Below are positions 6,174 through 17,878 of a stretch of 64,000 nt of DNA, one piece after another. Below the pieces are notes generated by a model. The model did not search any database. It saw only the letters and a list, made by a program, of their open reading frames with translations, and was not told where the DNA came from. A program made the position numbers and the translations under genes. Numbering within the stretch: position 1 is the first letter of the stretch; each line of letters begins with the position of its first letter. The stretch covers positions 124,001-188,000 of the forward strand of contig NZ_VITN01000011.1 in assembly GCF_007828045.1 (NCBI RefSeq), given 5' to 3'. Source of the stretch: Nitrospirillum amazonense (GTDB taxonomy: Bacteria; Pseudomonadota; Alphaproteobacteria; Azospirillales; Azospirillaceae).

Positions 6174-8318
6174 TCAGTTCTTCAGATACTTCGCCAACCA
6201 GTCCCCCACCTCCTGGTAGAAATGGCGGCTGTCCTCGGGCTTGGTGATCCAGTGCCAGGCGTCGGGCCAGACCAGCAAGCGGCTGGGCACGTGCTGGTGT
6301 TGCAGTACCGCCCAGGCCTCCAGCGTATTGCCCAGGGGCACGCGGTAGTCGCGCTCGCCGATGCTCATCAGCATGGGCGTCTTCCAGTTGGCGGCGTAGG
6401 TGATGGGGCTCTGGTCGCGCCAGATGGCGTTGCCTTCCCAGGGCGGGCCGCCGTTGTTGATCTCGCGGTTATAGATGCCGTCACTCTCGCCCCACTGGGT
6501 CAGCAGGTCGACCTCACCGGCATGGCTGACCAGGCAGCGGTAGCGGGTGGTGGTGGCCTCCAGCCAGTTGGTCAGGTGGCCGCCGTAGCTGGCGCCGCCG
6601 GCGCACTGGCGGCTGGCGTCGATGAAGGGGAAGCGCTTGATGGCCTCGTCCGCCGCCTGGTTGATCTCATCGGCCGGGGTCTTCAGCGGGTCCAGCTTGA
6701 TGGCCTGGGCGAAGGCCTCCCCGAAACCGGTGGAGCCGGTGTAGTCCGTCATCAGGATGACGGTGCCGCCGGCGCTGGCCGCCAGCAGGTGATAGTTCCA
6801 GCGCAGGCCGATCTGGTCCGGGTTGTTGCTGGCCGCCCCGCCGTGGATGAAGACGAACAGCGGGTATTTCTTGTTGGGATCGAAACGGGGCGGCAGCACG
6901 ATCATGCTGTGGATGGTTCGCCCCTTGGCCGAGGTGAAGGTGAAGTGCCGCGGCGGTTGCCAGTCAATGCCCGCCGCGACGGCGGTGTCGATGCTGGTCA
7001 GGTTGGTGTGGCCGCCCTTCTCGCCGTCCTTGGCACCAGGGTCGATCTTCACGATCTCCGCCGGGTTCACCGCGCTGCCGTACTGGGCGATCAGCTGAAG
7101 CTTCCCCGACTTGGGCAGGGACAGCGCGGTATAGCCACCGACCTTGGGCTGGGCCACCAGCGCGGGTTTGCCGCCCTCCGCCGGGACGCTGTACAGGTTC
7201 TCCGCCGGCCCATCCTCCGCCAGCAGATAGACGGTGCGGCTGTCGGGCGCCACGGCGTACTGCGCCGGCTGGCGGTCAAAGTCGCGCGCCACCACGGTGG
7301 CGGCGCCGCCCGCCGGCCAGGCCACCCGCGACAGGCGCGGCAGGTTGTAGACCTCCTCATTCTGCGGCATGTAGGTGAAGTACAGGCTCTTGCCGTCCGG
7401 GCTGAAGGCCGCGTGGCCGTAGATGCCGGGCGCCGCCGTAACCTCCCGCGGTTCCGCCCCGCCCGCCGCCCCGCCCGCCGCCGGGATACGGTAGAGATGA
7501 TAGGGCACATGGGCGAAGGCGGCGTTCCAGCGCGCCTGCGTCGCCTCGAAGACGATCTCGCCGCCGTCCGGGCTCCAGATGGGGGACAGCGAGACGCTGC
7601 TCTCCCCCTGCATGCCGCCGAATCCATCGGTGTGGGCGAAGGCCGTTCCCGACAGGATGTCCTTGGCCACCGCCCCAGGCTCCAGCCCCTGCACCATCAC
7701 CGTGGGCTGCCGGTCATCCAGCCATTCGTTCCAGTAGCGCACGGGGAAGTGCTCATAGGTGCGCACGTTGTACTTCCGGCCTTTCCGCTCCGCCGCGATC
7801 TTCTTGTTGGCCTCATCATCCGCGGCGCCAGGGAAGACGCGGCTCTCGAACAGGATGGCCTTGCCGTCGGGGCGCCACTGCGGATGGCTGGCGCCGGTGG
7901 ACACGGTGGTGACGCGCCGCGCCTCCCCACCCTGGGCCAGGTCCAGCACATAGATCTGCTCGGCCTCATCACCCTCGCGCTTGGCGGCGAAGGCGATGCT
8001 GCCGCTGTCGGGCGACCAGACGGGGTCGTTCTCGCCACCCTTGGTGCTGGTCAGGCGCCGGGGCGCGGCGCTGCCGTCCGTGGGCACCAGCCACAGGTCG
8101 GAGACCGACTTGTCCTGCTCATACGACGGCTCGACCAGGGAGAACAGCACCCACTTGCCGTTGGGGCTGGTGATGGGGGCGCCGACGCGCTTCATCATCC
8201 ACAGGGTCTCATGCGTGAGGGGCTTTTTCTCGACCGCCTGGGCCGACACGCCGAGCGCCGTGAAGGCGCAGCCAGCCAACAGCGCGCCCGCCAGCGCGCG
8301 CGTCACAGAATGCCTCAT
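6174..8318 (-). CDS. Secreted S9-family prolyl oligopeptidase / acylaminoacyl peptidase
   Basis: Serine peptidase with an N-terminal signal peptide (MRHSVTRALAGALLAG... cleaved near VSAQA), so probably periplasmic. It has a beta-propeller of WD40/TolB-like repeats over roughly residues 50-440 and a C-terminal alpha/beta-hydrolase peptidase domain. The nucleophile motif is GASYGG, the aspartate is in GERDYRVP and the histidine in AWHWI near the end. At 714 aa it matches the S9C group. The start at 8318 is chosen over upstream codons because it begins the signal peptide and has an AGGGACAGGA element before it. It stands alone on its strand. Confidence 0.9.
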   Translation of the reverse strand: MRHSVTRALAGALLAGCAFTALGVSAQAVEKKPLTHETLWMMKRVGAPITSPNGKWVLFSLVEPSYEQDKSVSDLWLVPTDGSAAPRRLTSTKGGENDPVWSPDSGSIAFAAKREGDEAEQIYVLDLAQGGEARRVTTVSTGASHPQWRPDGKAILFESRVFPGAADDEANKKIAAERKGRKYNVRTYEHFPVRYWNEWLDDRQPTVMVQGLEPGAVAKDILSGTAFAHTDGFGGMQGESSVSLSPIWSPDGGEIVFEATQARWNAAFAHVPYHLYRIPAAGGAAGGAEPREVTAAPGIYGHAAFSPDGKSLYFTYMPQNEEVYNLPRLSRVAWPAGGAATVVARDFDRQPAQYAVAPDSRTVYLLAEDGPAENLYSVPAEGGKPALVAQPKVGGYTALSLPKSGKLQLIAQYGSAVNPAEIVKIDPGAKDGEKGGHTNLTSIDTAVAAGIDWQPPRHFTFTSAKGRTIHSMIVLPPRFDPNKKYPLFVFIHGGAASNNPDQIGLRWNYHLLAASAGGTVILMTDYTGSTGFGEAFAQAIKLDPLKTPADEINQAADEAIKRFPFIDASRQCAGGASYGGHLTNWLEATTTRYRCLVSHAGEVDLLTQWGESDGIYNREINNGGPPWEGNAIWRDQSPITYAANWKTPMLMSIGERDYRVPLGNTLEAWAVLQHQHVPSRLLVWPDAWHWITKPEDSRHFYQEVGDWLAKYLKN

Positions 8319-8438
8319 TCCTGTCCCTGCCCTGTTTATGATTCCCACGTTGGGGGTAACCATACCAGGGAGAGGGAACGGCATCAAAATTTAAGCCAGG
8401 CTTAAACGTCGCGCCATAACGTGCGGGACGAAGCGCCT

Positions 8439-8900
8439 TTAAACCGCCCCCACCGGCCGGCCGCCGGGCGCGCCGTAAAGCTGGTGCGCCCGGGCCTCGA
8501 AAGCGGCGACCATGCGGCGGACGGCTTCGCCGAACAGGGCGCCGATGATTTTCTGCAGGATGAGGTTGCGGAACTCGAAATCCACGTAGAAGTCCAAGAG
8601 GCAGCCATCGGCGTGCGGTTCGAAGATCCAGTGGTTGTTCAGGTAGTGGAACGGGCCCTCGGTATAGGCCACGTCGATGCGCCGGCCGGGCTCGCTCAGC
8701 ACCACCTTGGAGGTGAAGCGCTCACGCACCATCTTGAAGCCGATCACCAGATCGGCCCAGAAGGTGTTGCCCTCGCGGCGGCGGATGCGGGCCGCCACCG
8801 CCCAGGGCAGGAACTCCGGATACTTCTCCACGTCCGCCACCAGCTGGAACAGCTGTTCCGGCGTGTAGGGCAGGACGCGCTTCTCGGCGTGCGTGGGCAT
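8439..8900 (-). CDS. COQ10/RatA-family START-like protein (coenzyme Q binding)
   Basis: Small SRPBCC/START-fold protein of 153 aa. It opens with the family pattern of AEKRVLPYTPEQLFQLVADV and continues with YPEFLPW, FKMVRERFTS and the segment YTEGPFHYLNNHW. Mitochondrial COQ10 binds ubiquinone and aids respiration; the E. coli relative RatA was described as interfering with ribosome association. In alphaproteobacteria it typically follows lipA, and here it begins five bases after the lipA stop, so it is the last gene of the pdh-lpd-lipA block. A ubiquinone role is favoured from context. Confidence 0.87.
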   Translation of the reverse strand: MPTHAEKRVLPYTPEQLFQLVADVEKYPEFLPWAVAARIRRREGNTFWADLVIGFKMVRERFTSKVVLSEPGRRIDVAYTEGPFHYLNNHWIFEPHADGCLLDFYVDFEFRNLILQKIIGALFGEAVRRMVAAFEARAHQLYGAPGGRPVGAV

Positions 8901-8905
8901 CAGGC

Positions 8906-9901
8906 TTACTCGGCGGCGGCTTCGGCGGCGGCCCCCGAAACCGTCTGGGGCGGCAGCGGGCGGCCGGCCAGCTTGGCCTCGCGGGCGGCGCGCAGCTTCA
9001 CGAAATCATCGCCGGCGTGATGGCTGCTGCGGGTCAGCGGGGAGCTGGACACCATCAGGAACCCCTTGCCCCGGGCCAGGGTTGCATAGCTGGCGAACTC
9101 ATCCGGCGTAACGAAACGGTCCACCGGCGCATGCTTGGGCGTGGGCGCCAGGTACTGGCCGATGGTGATGAAATCCACGTCGGCGGCGCGCAGGTCGTCC
9201 ATGACCTGGCCCACCTCCTCCTTGGTTTCGCCCAGGCCCACCATGATGCCGGACTTGGTGAAGATGCTGGGATCCAGCTCGCGCACCCGCGAGAGCAGGG
9301 ACAGCGAGGTGAAATAGCGGGCGCCGGGGCGGATGCCGGGATACAGGCGCGGCACCGTCTCCAGGTTGTGGTTGAAGACGTCGGGGTGGGCCTCCACCAC
9401 CGTCTCGATGGCGCCCTGCTTCTTCATGAAGTCGGGCGTCAGCACCTCGATAGTGGCCTCGGGCGCCGCGCGGCGGATGGCGCGGATGGTGCGGGCGAAA
9501 TGCTCCGCACCGCCGTCGGGCAGGTCGTCGCGGTCGACGGAGGTGACCACCACGTGCTGCAGCTTCAGCCGCGCCACGGCCTCGGCCACGTTGTCGGGCT
9601 CATGCGGGTCCAGCAGGTCCGGGCGGCCGGTGGCCACGTTGCAGAAGGCACAGGCGCGGGTGCAGACGGCGCCGAGGATCATGAAGGTGGCGTGGCGCTG
9701 CTTCCAGCATTCCCCGATGTTGGGGCAGGCCGCCTCCTCGCACACCGTGTTCAGCTTCAGGCCGCGCATCAGGTTGCGCGTCTCGTTGAACACGCCGCCG
9801 GCCGGGGCCTTCACCCGCAACCATTCCGGCTTGCGCTGGATGGGGTTGTCCGGGCGGTTCTGCTTTTCCGGGTGGCGAATCTTGTCGGCGGTCATGGGCA
9901 T
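8906..9901 (-). CDS. lipA: Lipoyl synthase
   Basis: Radical-SAM enzyme that inserts two sulfurs into protein-bound octanoyl groups to form lipoyl cofactors. The 331-aa protein shows the auxiliary cluster cysteines in [12 protein letters not shown], the radical-SAM CTRACAFC motif, and the C-terminal [10 protein letters not shown] segment with the conserved serine ligand. The start at 9901 is preceded by GAAGG; an ATG two codons later (9895) is possible. It lies downstream of lpd, after a 233-base gap with GC-rich hairpins, and modifies the lipoyl domains encoded by pdhB and pdhC in the same region. Confidence 0.96.
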   Translation of the reverse strand: MPMTADKIRHPEKQNRPDNPIQRKPEWLRVKAPAGGVFNETRNLMRGLKLNTVCEEAACPNIGECWKQRHATFMILGAVCTRACAFCNVATGRPDLLDPHEPDNVAEAVARLKLQHVVVTSVDRDDLPDGGAEHFARTIRAIRRAAPEATIEVLTPDFMKKQGAIETVVEAHPDVFNHNLETVPRLYPGIRPGARYFTSLSLLSRVRELDPSIFTKSGIMVGLGETKEEVGQVMDDLRAADVDFITIGQYLAPTPKHAPVDRFVTPDEFASYATLARGKGFLMVSSSPLTRSSHHAGDDFVKLRAAREAKLAGRPLPPQTVSGAAAEAAAE

Positions 9902-10042
9902 GCAGCCTTCGAAACGAATGTTTCCTGAAACATAAGGGGGCCGGGGCGGAAGGCCAAGTGCGCCGGGCGAACCCCACGCATGCATCGCCCCTCCGCTCCG
10001 GCCCCGATATCGCCCCAGCACTCTCCCCCTCAACTCTAGCCA

Positions 10043-10113
10043 GGCTGGCGACCGCCAGCCCCGCAGCGAGTACCGCAGGGCGCAGCGGGGAAGCCAAGCC
10101 GCCGGATGGCGGC
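10043..10113. other. GC-rich hairpins between lpd and lipA
   Basis: The 233-base gap after lpd contains two perfect short hairpins: GGCTGGC-GACC-GCCAGCC (10043-10060) and GCCGCC-GGAT-GGCGGC (10098-10113). Neither is followed by a T-run on the minus strand, so they look like mRNA stabilising or processing structures rather than intrinsic terminators. No protein gene is seen here. Confidence 0.45.
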
Positions 10114-10134
10114 GCCCGGCAATTGAGGGAACGC

Positions 10135-11535
10135 TTAGTAATGAATCGCCCGGCCGTAGGCGGCCAGCACCGACTCATGCATCATTTCCGACAGGGTCGG
10201 GTGGGCGAAGATGGTGTGCATCAGCTCGGCCTCGGTGGTCTCCAAGGTCTTGCCGATGACGTAGCCCTGGATCAGCTCCGTCACCTCGGCCCCCACCATG
10301 TGGGCGCCCAGCAGCTCGCCGGTCTTGGCGTCGAACACCGTCTTCACCAGGCCCTCGGCCTCCCCCAGGGCGATGGCCTTGCCGTTGCCGATGAAGGGGA
10401 AGCGGCCGACCTTGACCTCATAGCCGGCGGCCTTGGCCTTGGCTTCGGTCAGGCCGACGCTGGCCACCTGCGGGTTGCAGTAGGTGCAGCCCGGGATGTT
10501 CAGCTTGTCCATCGGGTGGACGTCCTTCACGCCGGCGATCTTCTCCACGCAGATCACGCCCTCGTGGCTGGCCTTGTGGGCCAGCCAGGGGGCGCCGGCC
10601 ACGTCGCCGATGGCGTAGACGCCGGGCTCGTCCGTGCGCAAGTAGCCATCGGTCACGATGTGGCCGCGGTCCAGCTTCACCTTGGTGTTCTCCAGGCCGA
10701 TGTTCTCGGTGTTGGCCTGGATGCCGACGGCGGTGATGACCCGCTCCACCGTCAGGGTCTCCACCTTGCCGCCCACCTCGACATGGGCGGTGACGGTGGT
10801 GGCGCCCTTGTCCAGCTTGGTCACCTTGCCGCCGGTGATGATCTTCATGCCCTGCTTTTCGAACTGCTTGCGGGCGAAGGCGGAGATTTCCTCATCCTCC
10901 ACCGGCATGACGCGGTCCAGCACCTCGACCACCGTCACTTCAGCACCCAGGGTGCGGAAGAAGCTGGCGAATTCGATGCCGATGGCGCCGGAACCGACAA
11001 CCAGCAGCGACTTCGGCATGGTGTCGGGGACCAAGGCCTCCTTGTACGACCACACAAACTTGCCGTCCGGCTCCAGGCCCGGCAGGGAGCGGGCGCGGGC
11101 GCCGGTGGCGATGATGATGTGCTTGGCCGCCAGGGTCTGGGCGGTGCCGTCCTTGGCGGTCACGGTGACCTTGCCGCCGCCGGCCAGCTTGCCGGTGCCG
11201 TCGAACACCGGCACCTTGTTCTTCTTCAGCAGGCCCTTCACGCCGGCGGACAGCTGGTTCGCCACCTGGCGGGAGCGCTTGACCACCTTGGGCAGGTCGA
11301 AGCCCACGCCGCTGACGGTCAGGCCGTAGGCGTCGGCGTGCTTCATGTAGCCGTAGATCTCGGCGGAGCGCAGCAGGGCCTTGGTCGGGATGCAGCCCCA
11401 GTTCAGGCAGATGCCGCCCAGGTGTTCACGTTCCACCACCGCGGCCTTCAGGCCCAGCTGGGCGGCGCGGATGGCGGCGACATAACCGCCGGGGCCGGCG
11501 CCCAGGACCAGCACGTCGAATTCGGTATCGGCCAT
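10135..11535 (-). CDS. lpdA: Dihydrolipoyl dehydrogenase (E3)
   Basis: FAD-dependent enzyme that reoxidises dihydrolipoamide with NAD+ in the pyruvate dehydrogenase complex, and probably in other 2-oxoacid complexes. The 466-aa protein has the N-terminal FAD motif [10 protein letters not shown], the redox disulfide [13 protein letters not shown], the NAD-binding [10 protein letters not shown], and the C-terminal catalytic HPTLSE dyad. It follows pdhC by 120 bases on the minus strand, completing the order pdhA-pdhB-pdhC-lpd. Confidence 0.97.
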   Translation of the reverse strand: MADTEFDVLVLGAGPGGYVAAIRAAQLGLKAAVVEREHLGGICLNWGCIPTKALLRSAEIYGYMKHADAYGLTVSGVGFDLPKVVKRSRQVANQLSAGVKGLLKKNKVPVFDGTGKLAGGGKVTVTAKDGTAQTLAAKHIIIATGARARSLPGLEPDGKFVWSYKEALVPDTMPKSLLVVGSGAIGIEFASFFRTLGAEVTVVEVLDRVMPVEDEEISAFARKQFEKQGMKIITGGKVTKLDKGATTVTAHVEVGGKVETLTVERVITAVGIQANTENIGLENTKVKLDRGHIVTDGYLRTDEPGVYAIGDVAGAPWLAHKASHEGVICVEKIAGVKDVHPMDKLNIPGCTYCNPQVASVGLTEAKAKAAGYEVKVGRFPFIGNGKAIALGEAEGLVKTVFDAKTGELLGAHMVGAEVTELIQGYVIGKTLETTEAELMHTIFAHPTLSEMMHESVLAAYGRAIHY

Positions 11536-11655
11536 TTCGGTCTGTTCCCTTCAAAAGGCGCCGGGACCGCCCAACCCGTGGGGCGCTCGCCCTGCGCTTT
11601 TGGTCAACGACAAGAGAAATCCCCGGAAGCGGCGGGCGCCTCCGGGGATACGGCA

Positions 11656-12987
11656 TCACAGCATCAGCGTGATGGGGTCCTCGATCAGCTTCTTCAGGAC
11701 CTGCAGGTACTTGGCGCCCACAGCGCCATCGACCGAGCGGTGGTCCACCGTCAGCGTCAGGCTCATGACCGTGGCCACGGCCAGGGCGTCGCCCTTCACC
11801 ACCGGCCGCTTCTCACCGGCGCCCACGGACAGGATGCAGCTCTGCGGCGGGTTGATGATGGAGGTGAAGCTCTTGATCCCGAACATGCCCAGGTTGGACA
11901 CGCTGAACGTGCCGCCCTGGAACTCCTCGGGCTTCAGCTTGCCTTCCTTGGCCTTGGCGGCCAGGGACTTCACCTCGGCGGAGATGGTGGCCAGGCCCTT
12001 CTGGTCGGCGTTCTTCACGATGGGGGTGATCAGGCCGCCGTCGGTGGCCACGGCCACGGAGACGTCCACGCCCTCGTACTGCAGGATGCCGTCCTCATGC
12101 CAGGAGACGTTGGCCTCCGGCACCTTGCGCAGGGCCACGGCCACGGCCTTCACGACGAAGTCGTTGACCGACACCTTCTCGCCCGACTTCTCGTTCAGCT
12201 GGGCGCGCAGCGCCAGCAGGGCGTCGATCTCGCAGTCGACCTGCAGGCCGAAGTGCGGGATGGTCTGCCAGGCTTCGGTCAGGCGCTTGGCGATGGTCTT
12301 GCGCATGCCGCTGTTGGGCAGGACCTTGTACTTCATGCCCAGCTTGTCGGCCAAAGCCTTGGCGTCGATGCCCTTCGGGGCGGCAGCGGGGGCAGGCGCA
12401 GCGGCAGCCGGAGCGGCGGTGGCGGCCGGGGCCTGAGCGGCGACGGGGGCAGCAGCAGTGCCGCCACCCTTCAGGGCGGCCTCCACGTCGGCCTTCACGA
12501 TGCGGCCGGACGGGCCGGTACCGGAGACCTTGGCCAGGTCCAGGCCGGACTGGGCGGCCATGCGGCGGGCCAGCGGGCTCGCGAACACGCGCTTGCCGTC
12601 ATGGGCCGCGGCAGGGGCCGGCGCCGGGGCGGCGGCCGGAGTAGCGGCAGCGGCAGCCGGGGCGGAAGCGGCGGCTTCAGCCTTGGCCGGCGCCGGGGCG
12701 GCGGCGGGCTTGGAGCCGGCGTCCTTCAGGCTGTCGGCGCTCTCGCCTTCCTCCAGCAGGACGGCGATCTTGGCGTTCACCGCCACGCCCTCGGTCCCCT
12801 CGGGCACCAGGATTTTACCCAGCGTGCCCTCGTCCACGGCCTCCACTTCCATGGTGGCTTTGTCGGTCTCGATCTCGGCGATGACGTCACCGGCCTTGAT
12901 CGTGTCGCCTTCCTTCTTCACCCACTTGGCCAGCTTGCCCTCGGTCATCGTGGGCGACAGGGCCGGCATCAGGATATCGATCGGCAT
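11656..12987 (-). CDS. pdhC: Dihydrolipoyllysine acetyltransferase, pyruvate dehydrogenase E2
   Basis: Core acetyltransferase of the pyruvate dehydrogenase complex. One N-terminal lipoyl domain (residues 1-80, lipoyl lysine in ETDKATME) is followed by an Ala/Pro-rich linker, a peripheral-subunit-binding domain ([17 protein letters not shown], near 135-170), a second Ala-rich linker, and the catalytic domain ending with the HRSVDG active-site motif. The length of 443 aa is normal for alphaproteobacteria. Its first 56 residues are identical to those of the PdhB lipoyl domain upstream, and the DNA is also nearly identical. Confidence 0.97.
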   Translation of the reverse strand: MPIDILMPALSPTMTEGKLAKWVKKEGDTIKAGDVIAEIETDKATMEVEAVDEGTLGKILVPEGTEGVAVNAKIAVLLEEGESADSLKDAGSKPAAAPAPAKAEAAASAPAAAAATPAAAPAPAPAAAHDGKRVFASPLARRMAAQSGLDLAKVSGTGPSGRIVKADVEAALKGGGTAAAPVAAQAPAATAAPAAAAPAPAAAPKGIDAKALADKLGMKYKVLPNSGMRKTIAKRLTEAWQTIPHFGLQVDCEIDALLALRAQLNEKSGEKVSVNDFVVKAVAVALRKVPEANVSWHEDGILQYEGVDVSVAVATDGGLITPIVKNADQKGLATISAEVKSLAAKAKEGKLKPEEFQGGTFSVSNLGMFGIKSFTSIINPPQSCILSVGAGEKRPVVKGDALAVATVMSLTLTVDHRSVDGAVGAKYLQVLKKLIEDPITLML

Positions 12988-13100
12988 GGGTTTGATCTCC
13001 CCCAGGGGGCCGTGGCGTCAGGCCAGGCGCCCCAAATCTCTGACGGATGCGGCAGAAGGCGCCCCTTCCCATGACGGGTCGGGGCGCCCTCCCGGCCGGT

Positions 13101-14492
13101 TCAGCGGTACAGCACGGCCTTGGCGGCGGTGACGACGTCATCCACCTGCGGCAGGGCCAGCTTTTCCAGGTTGGCGGCGTAGGGCATGGGCACGTCCTTG
13201 CCGTGCACGCGCACCACGGGCGCATCCAGGTAGTCGAAGGCGTGTTCCATCATCACCGCGGACATTTCCGCGCCGATGCCGGCGAAGGGCCAGCCCTCTT
13301 CCACCGAGACCAGGCGGTTGGTCTTCTTCACGCTTTCCACGATGGTGTGGACGTCCAGGGGACGGATGCTGCGCAGGTTGATGACCTCGGCGCTGATCCC
13401 CTGCTCCGCCAGCTTCTCGGCGGCGGCGAGCGCCATGCCCACCTGCAGCGAGAAGGCGGTGATGGTCACGTCCGTGCCGGCGCGCTCGATCTTGGCGCGG
13501 CCGATCGGGATGATGAAATCCGGATCGGTCGGCACTTCGAAGTGCTGGCCATACAGGATTTCGTTTTCCAGGAAGACCACGGGGTTCGGGTCGCGGATGG
13601 CGGCCTTCAGCAGGCCCTTGGCATCGGCGGCGCTATAGGGCGACACCACCTTCAGGCCCGGGATGTGGGCGTACCAGCTGCTGTATTCCTGGCTGTGCTG
13701 CGCGGCCACACGGGCGGCGGCGCCATTGGGGCCACGGAACACGATGGGGCAGCCCATCTGGCCGCCGGACATGTACAGCGTCTTGGCGGCGGAGTTGATG
13801 ATATGGTCGATGGCCTGCATCGAGAAGTTGAAGGTCATGAACTCCACGACCGGGCGCAGGCCGCCGAACGCCGCACCCACCGCCAGGCCGGCGAAGCCGT
13901 GCTCGGTGATGGGGGTGTCGATCACGCGGTCGGGGCCGAACTCCTGCAGCAGGCCCTGGGTCACCTTGTAGGCGCCCTGGTACTCGGCCACTTCCTCGCC
14001 CATGACGAAGACGCTGCCGTCCTTGCGCATCTCCTCGGCCATGGCGTCGCGCAGGGCCTCGCGCACCGTCATGGTCTGGGTGTTCTTGAAGAAGCGATCC
14101 TCGTCCGACGGCGGCGGCGCCACCGGGGCCTTCACCGCCGGGGCGGCGGGGGCGGCGGCCGGCTTGGCCTCTTCCTTGGGCGCCGGGGCGGCTTCGGCCT
14201 TCGGGGCCTCGGCCGGGGCCTTGGCGGCGCTCACGTCGCTGGCGCTCTCGCCTTCACCGGCCAGCAGGGCGATGGCGGTGTTCACGGCCACGTTCTCGGT
14301 GCCTTCCGGCACCAGGATCTTGGCCAGCGTGCCTTCATCGACCGCTTCCACTTCCATGGTGGCCTTGTCGGTCTCGATCTCGGCGATGACGTCACCGGCC
14401 TTGATCGTGTCGCCTTCCTTCTTCACCCACTTGGCCAGCTTGCCTTCGGTCATGGTGGGGGACAGGGCCGGCATCAGGATATCGATGGGCAT
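13101..14492 (-). CDS. pdhB: Pyruvate dehydrogenase E1 beta subunit with N-terminal lipoyl domain
   Basis: Beta subunit of the thiamine-dependent decarboxylase. It carries its own lipoyl domain (residues 1-80, ETDKATME), an Ala/Pro/Glu-rich linker to about 130, and then the transketolase-like E1 beta domain ([15 protein letters not shown]... to the C terminus). A lipoyl domain on E1 beta is a known alphaproteobacterial variant. The start is the ATG at 14492, with GGAG nine bases before it; a longer frame upstream overlaps the end of pdhA and is rejected. It lies between pdhA and pdhC. Confidence 0.96.
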   Translation of the reverse strand: MPIDILMPALSPTMTEGKLAKWVKKEGDTIKAGDVIAEIETDKATMEVEAVDEGTLAKILVPEGTENVAVNTAIALLAGEGESASDVSAAKAPAEAPKAEAAPAPKEEAKPAAAPAAPAVKAPVAPPPSDEDRFFKNTQTMTVREALRDAMAEEMRKDGSVFVMGEEVAEYQGAYKVTQGLLQEFGPDRVIDTPITEHGFAGLAVGAAFGGLRPVVEFMTFNFSMQAIDHIINSAAKTLYMSGGQMGCPIVFRGPNGAAARVAAQHSQEYSSWYAHIPGLKVVSPYSAADAKGLLKAAIRDPNPVVFLENEILYGQHFEVPTDPDFIIPIGRAKIERAGTDVTITAFSLQVGMALAAAEKLAEQGISAEVINLRSIRPLDVHTIVESVKKTNRLVSVEEGWPFAGIGAEMSAVMMEHAFDYLDAPVVRVHGKDVPMPYAANLEKLALPQVDDVVTAAKAVLYR

Positions 14493-14514
14493 TTTCTTAT
14501 TCTCCGGCCAGCGA

Positions 14515-15528
14515 TCAGGCTTCGACGAGGATATCGGTCCACAGCTCCGCAGCATCGGGCTCCGGGCTGGTGGTCGCGAAGTCGGCGGCCTCGGTGACGA
14601 CGGCCTTCACATCGCGGTCGATGACCTTCAGGCTTTCCTCGTCGGCATAGCCCTTGGTGAACAGCAGCGACTTCAGGTGGTCGATGCAGTCGTATTCCGA
14701 CCGCATCTTGTTGACCTCTTCCTTGGTGCGGTACTTGGCCGGGTCGGACATGGAGTGGCCGCGGTAGCGGTAGGTCTTCATCTCCAGGATCATGGGGCCG
14801 TTGCCGCCACGGACGTAGGCCACGGCCTCGTCGGCGGCCTTCTTGACCTCCAGCACGTCCATGCCGTTCACCTGCTTGCCCGGGATGCCGTAGGCGCTGC
14901 CGCGCAGGTACAGTTCACCCGCCGAGGCGCGCTGCTGCGAGGTGCCCATGGCGTATTTGTTGTTCTCGATGACGTAGATCACCGGAAGCTTCCACAGGGC
15001 GGCCATGTTGAAGGACTCATAGACCTGGCCCTGGTTGACGGCGCCGTCACCCAGGTAACAGACATCGATGCAGCCGTCCTTCTTGTACTTGTGGGCGAAG
15101 GCCAGGCCCGTGCCGATGGGCGTCTGGGCGCCGACGATGCCGTGGCCGCCGTAGAAGTTCTTCTCGCGCGAGAACATGTGCATCGAGCCGCCCTTCCCCT
15201 TGGAATAGCCGCCCGCGCGCCCGGTCAGTTCCGCCATCACGCCCTTGGCGTCCATGCCGCAGGCCAGCATGTGGCCGTGGTCACGGTAGCTGGTGATGAC
15301 GCTGTCGCCCGGCAGCTGCGCCGCCTGCATGCCCACCACCACGGCCTCCTGGCCGATGTAGAGGTGGCAGAAACCGCCGATGAGGCCCATGCCGTACAGC
15401 TGACCGGCCTTCTCCTCGAAGCGGCGGATCAGCAACATCTCCTTGTAGTAGTGGAGCAGTTCCTCCTGGGTCGGCTCCGGCGCTGCGTTCTCAGCGGGCT
15501 TGGCACGGCGTCTCGTGGTCGTGGCCAC
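14515..15528 (-). CDS. pdhA: Pyruvate dehydrogenase E1 alpha subunit
   Basis: Thiamine-diphosphate-binding subunit that, with PdhB, decarboxylates pyruvate and acetylates lipoyl groups. The TPP motif is GDGAVNQG...ENN, and the phosphorylation-loop-like segment [15 protein letters not shown] is present. GTG at 15528 is chosen as start (337 aa) because AGGGAG precedes it by six bases; a TTG six codons upstream overlaps that element. First gene of the pdh operon, with a 207-base leader region before it. Confidence 0.95.
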   Translation of the reverse strand: MATTTRRRAKPAENAAPEPTQEELLHYYKEMLLIRRFEEKAGQLYGMGLIGGFCHLYIGQEAVVVGMQAAQLPGDSVITSYRDHGHMLACGMDAKGVMAELTGRAGGYSKGKGGSMHMFSREKNFYGGHGIVGAQTPIGTGLAFAHKYKKDGCIDVCYLGDGAVNQGQVYESFNMAALWKLPVIYVIENNKYAMGTSQQRASAGELYLRGSAYGIPGKQVNGMDVLEVKKAADEAVAYVRGGNGPMILEMKTYRYRGHSMSDPAKYRTKEEVNKMRSEYDCIDHLKSLLFTKGYADEESLKVIDRDVKAVVTEAADFATTSPEPDAAELWTDILVEA

Positions 15529-15686
15529 TGGCGTCTCCCTTCTCAAGCGTGGGCGTTTAGCGTCGCAATTCCCTGGGGGGCAGCCCCGGGGGCATTCCGG
15601 GCCGGGTCGGCCGGCACGGCATCACTGCTAACCACAAGTGCAGCGCAGCGCAAGGAGTGTGCACTGCAAAACATTGCTTCAAAAGG

Positions 15687-15716
15687 ATTATTTACGATTA
15701 ACAGAATTCAGGTTAA
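15687..15716 (-). promoter_or_regulatory. Possible promoter of the pdh operon
   Basis: The 190-base gap between ftsB and pdhA is locally AT-rich. On the minus strand TTAACC (15716-15711) and AATAAT (15692-15687) are spaced by 18 bases, a fair sigma-70-type pair, and would start an mRNA about 150 bases before pdhA. This is a weak match offered only because of its position. Confidence 0.25.
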
Positions 15717-15735
15717 CCGAAGGATTATCAGCGGT

Positions 15736-16116
15736 TTACGGCGTTTTCGCCGGCGCGTCCTTATCTTCATGCGGGGCAGGCTTGCCCGGGAGAAGGATCA
15801 CGAGGTCATCCGGACGGGAGAAATCGAGCACCTTGCGGGACTCTTCCTCCAGCATGTCGGGGTCCAGATTGTCGGGGTGCAGCAGGCGGGCGCGGCGCTC
15901 CATGGCCTCGCGTTCCGCGCGAACCTGGTCCAGTTGGGCCTTGGCCTGGGTCACCTGGGTCTGCAGCTGGGTCAGCGCCATCAGTCCGCGTTCGCCCTGC
16001 ACCGTGTGGTAGGCGAAGTATGCGACAACGGACGCCCCCACCACCGGTGCGACCACCTGGCGTAGGGCGCGGTTCAATGCGGTACGGAAAGAACGGGCGC
16101 CAATCATGGGCGCCAT
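15736..16116 (-). CDS. ftsB: Septum formation initiator family protein (FtsB/DivIC-like)
   Basis: Small bitopic inner-membrane protein with one transmembrane segment (about residues 20-36, VVAPVVGASVVAYFAYHTV) followed by a coiled coil (TQLQTQVTQAKAQLDQVRAE...), as in FtsB, which joins FtsL and FtsQ in the divisome. It lies between eno and pdhA, the usual alphaproteobacterial place. The start at 16116 (126 aa) is tentative: a TTG seven codons upstream and an ATG three codons downstream are alternatives. Confidence 0.85.
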   Translation of the reverse strand: MAPMIGARSFRTALNRALRQVVAPVVGASVVAYFAYHTVQGERGLMALTQLQTQVTQAKAQLDQVRAEREAMERRARLLHPDNLDPDMLEEESRKVLDFSRPDDLVILLPGKPAPHEDKDAPAKTP

Positions 16117-16230
16117 GGTTCCACAAGGGTTCCGCAACCGTCAAATGGAAAGCGGCATCTAGTCTGTGTGCCGTATTTAATTCACGCGAATACCAACCGC
16201 CGGTCGACGTTGAATCACGACCTCACAAAG

Positions 16231-16260
16231 AAAAAGGGGTGGAAGCAGCGCCCCCACCCC
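16231..16260 (-). terminator. Intrinsic terminator after eno
   Basis: On the minus strand GGGGTGG pairs with CCACCCC (16260-16254 with 16242-16236) across an 11-base loop and is followed by TTTTTC. It begins about 40 bases after the eno stop codon and separates eno from ftsB. Confidence 0.8.
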
Positions 16261-16303
16261 CACTTTCCGCCTATTCCGGACGATACCGGAACGATGCCCG
16301 GTT

Positions 16304-17596
<1,293 letters not shown>

Positions 17597-17878
17597 TTAT
17601 GCGTCGTGACGGCGGATGCGTCGTGGCGGGACGGTGCCCGTCATAGCCTTTAGGGCCGGCACCAGGCAAGACCGGCAGGCGCGGTATCGCCTATGACGTT
17701 TTGAAGGCTGCGGTTGTGGGGTGGATACATCGACCGACCGCACGGGCATGAGATATTATTTTCGCCTCATGCGGCAGAATGATTATCGTACCCACTTTGC
17801 TGAAACCGCTATGCTCTGCACCATCGCCGCGGTCCCGGCCCGGTGAACGCGGCCGTCAGTGGAAATGGGAATGTCCAC

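Noticed and set aside
9958-13074. A 1038-codon plus-strand frame rich in His, Gly and Leu
   Set aside because: It lies exactly antisense to lpd and pdhC and has the biased composition of a shadow frame in high-GC DNA.
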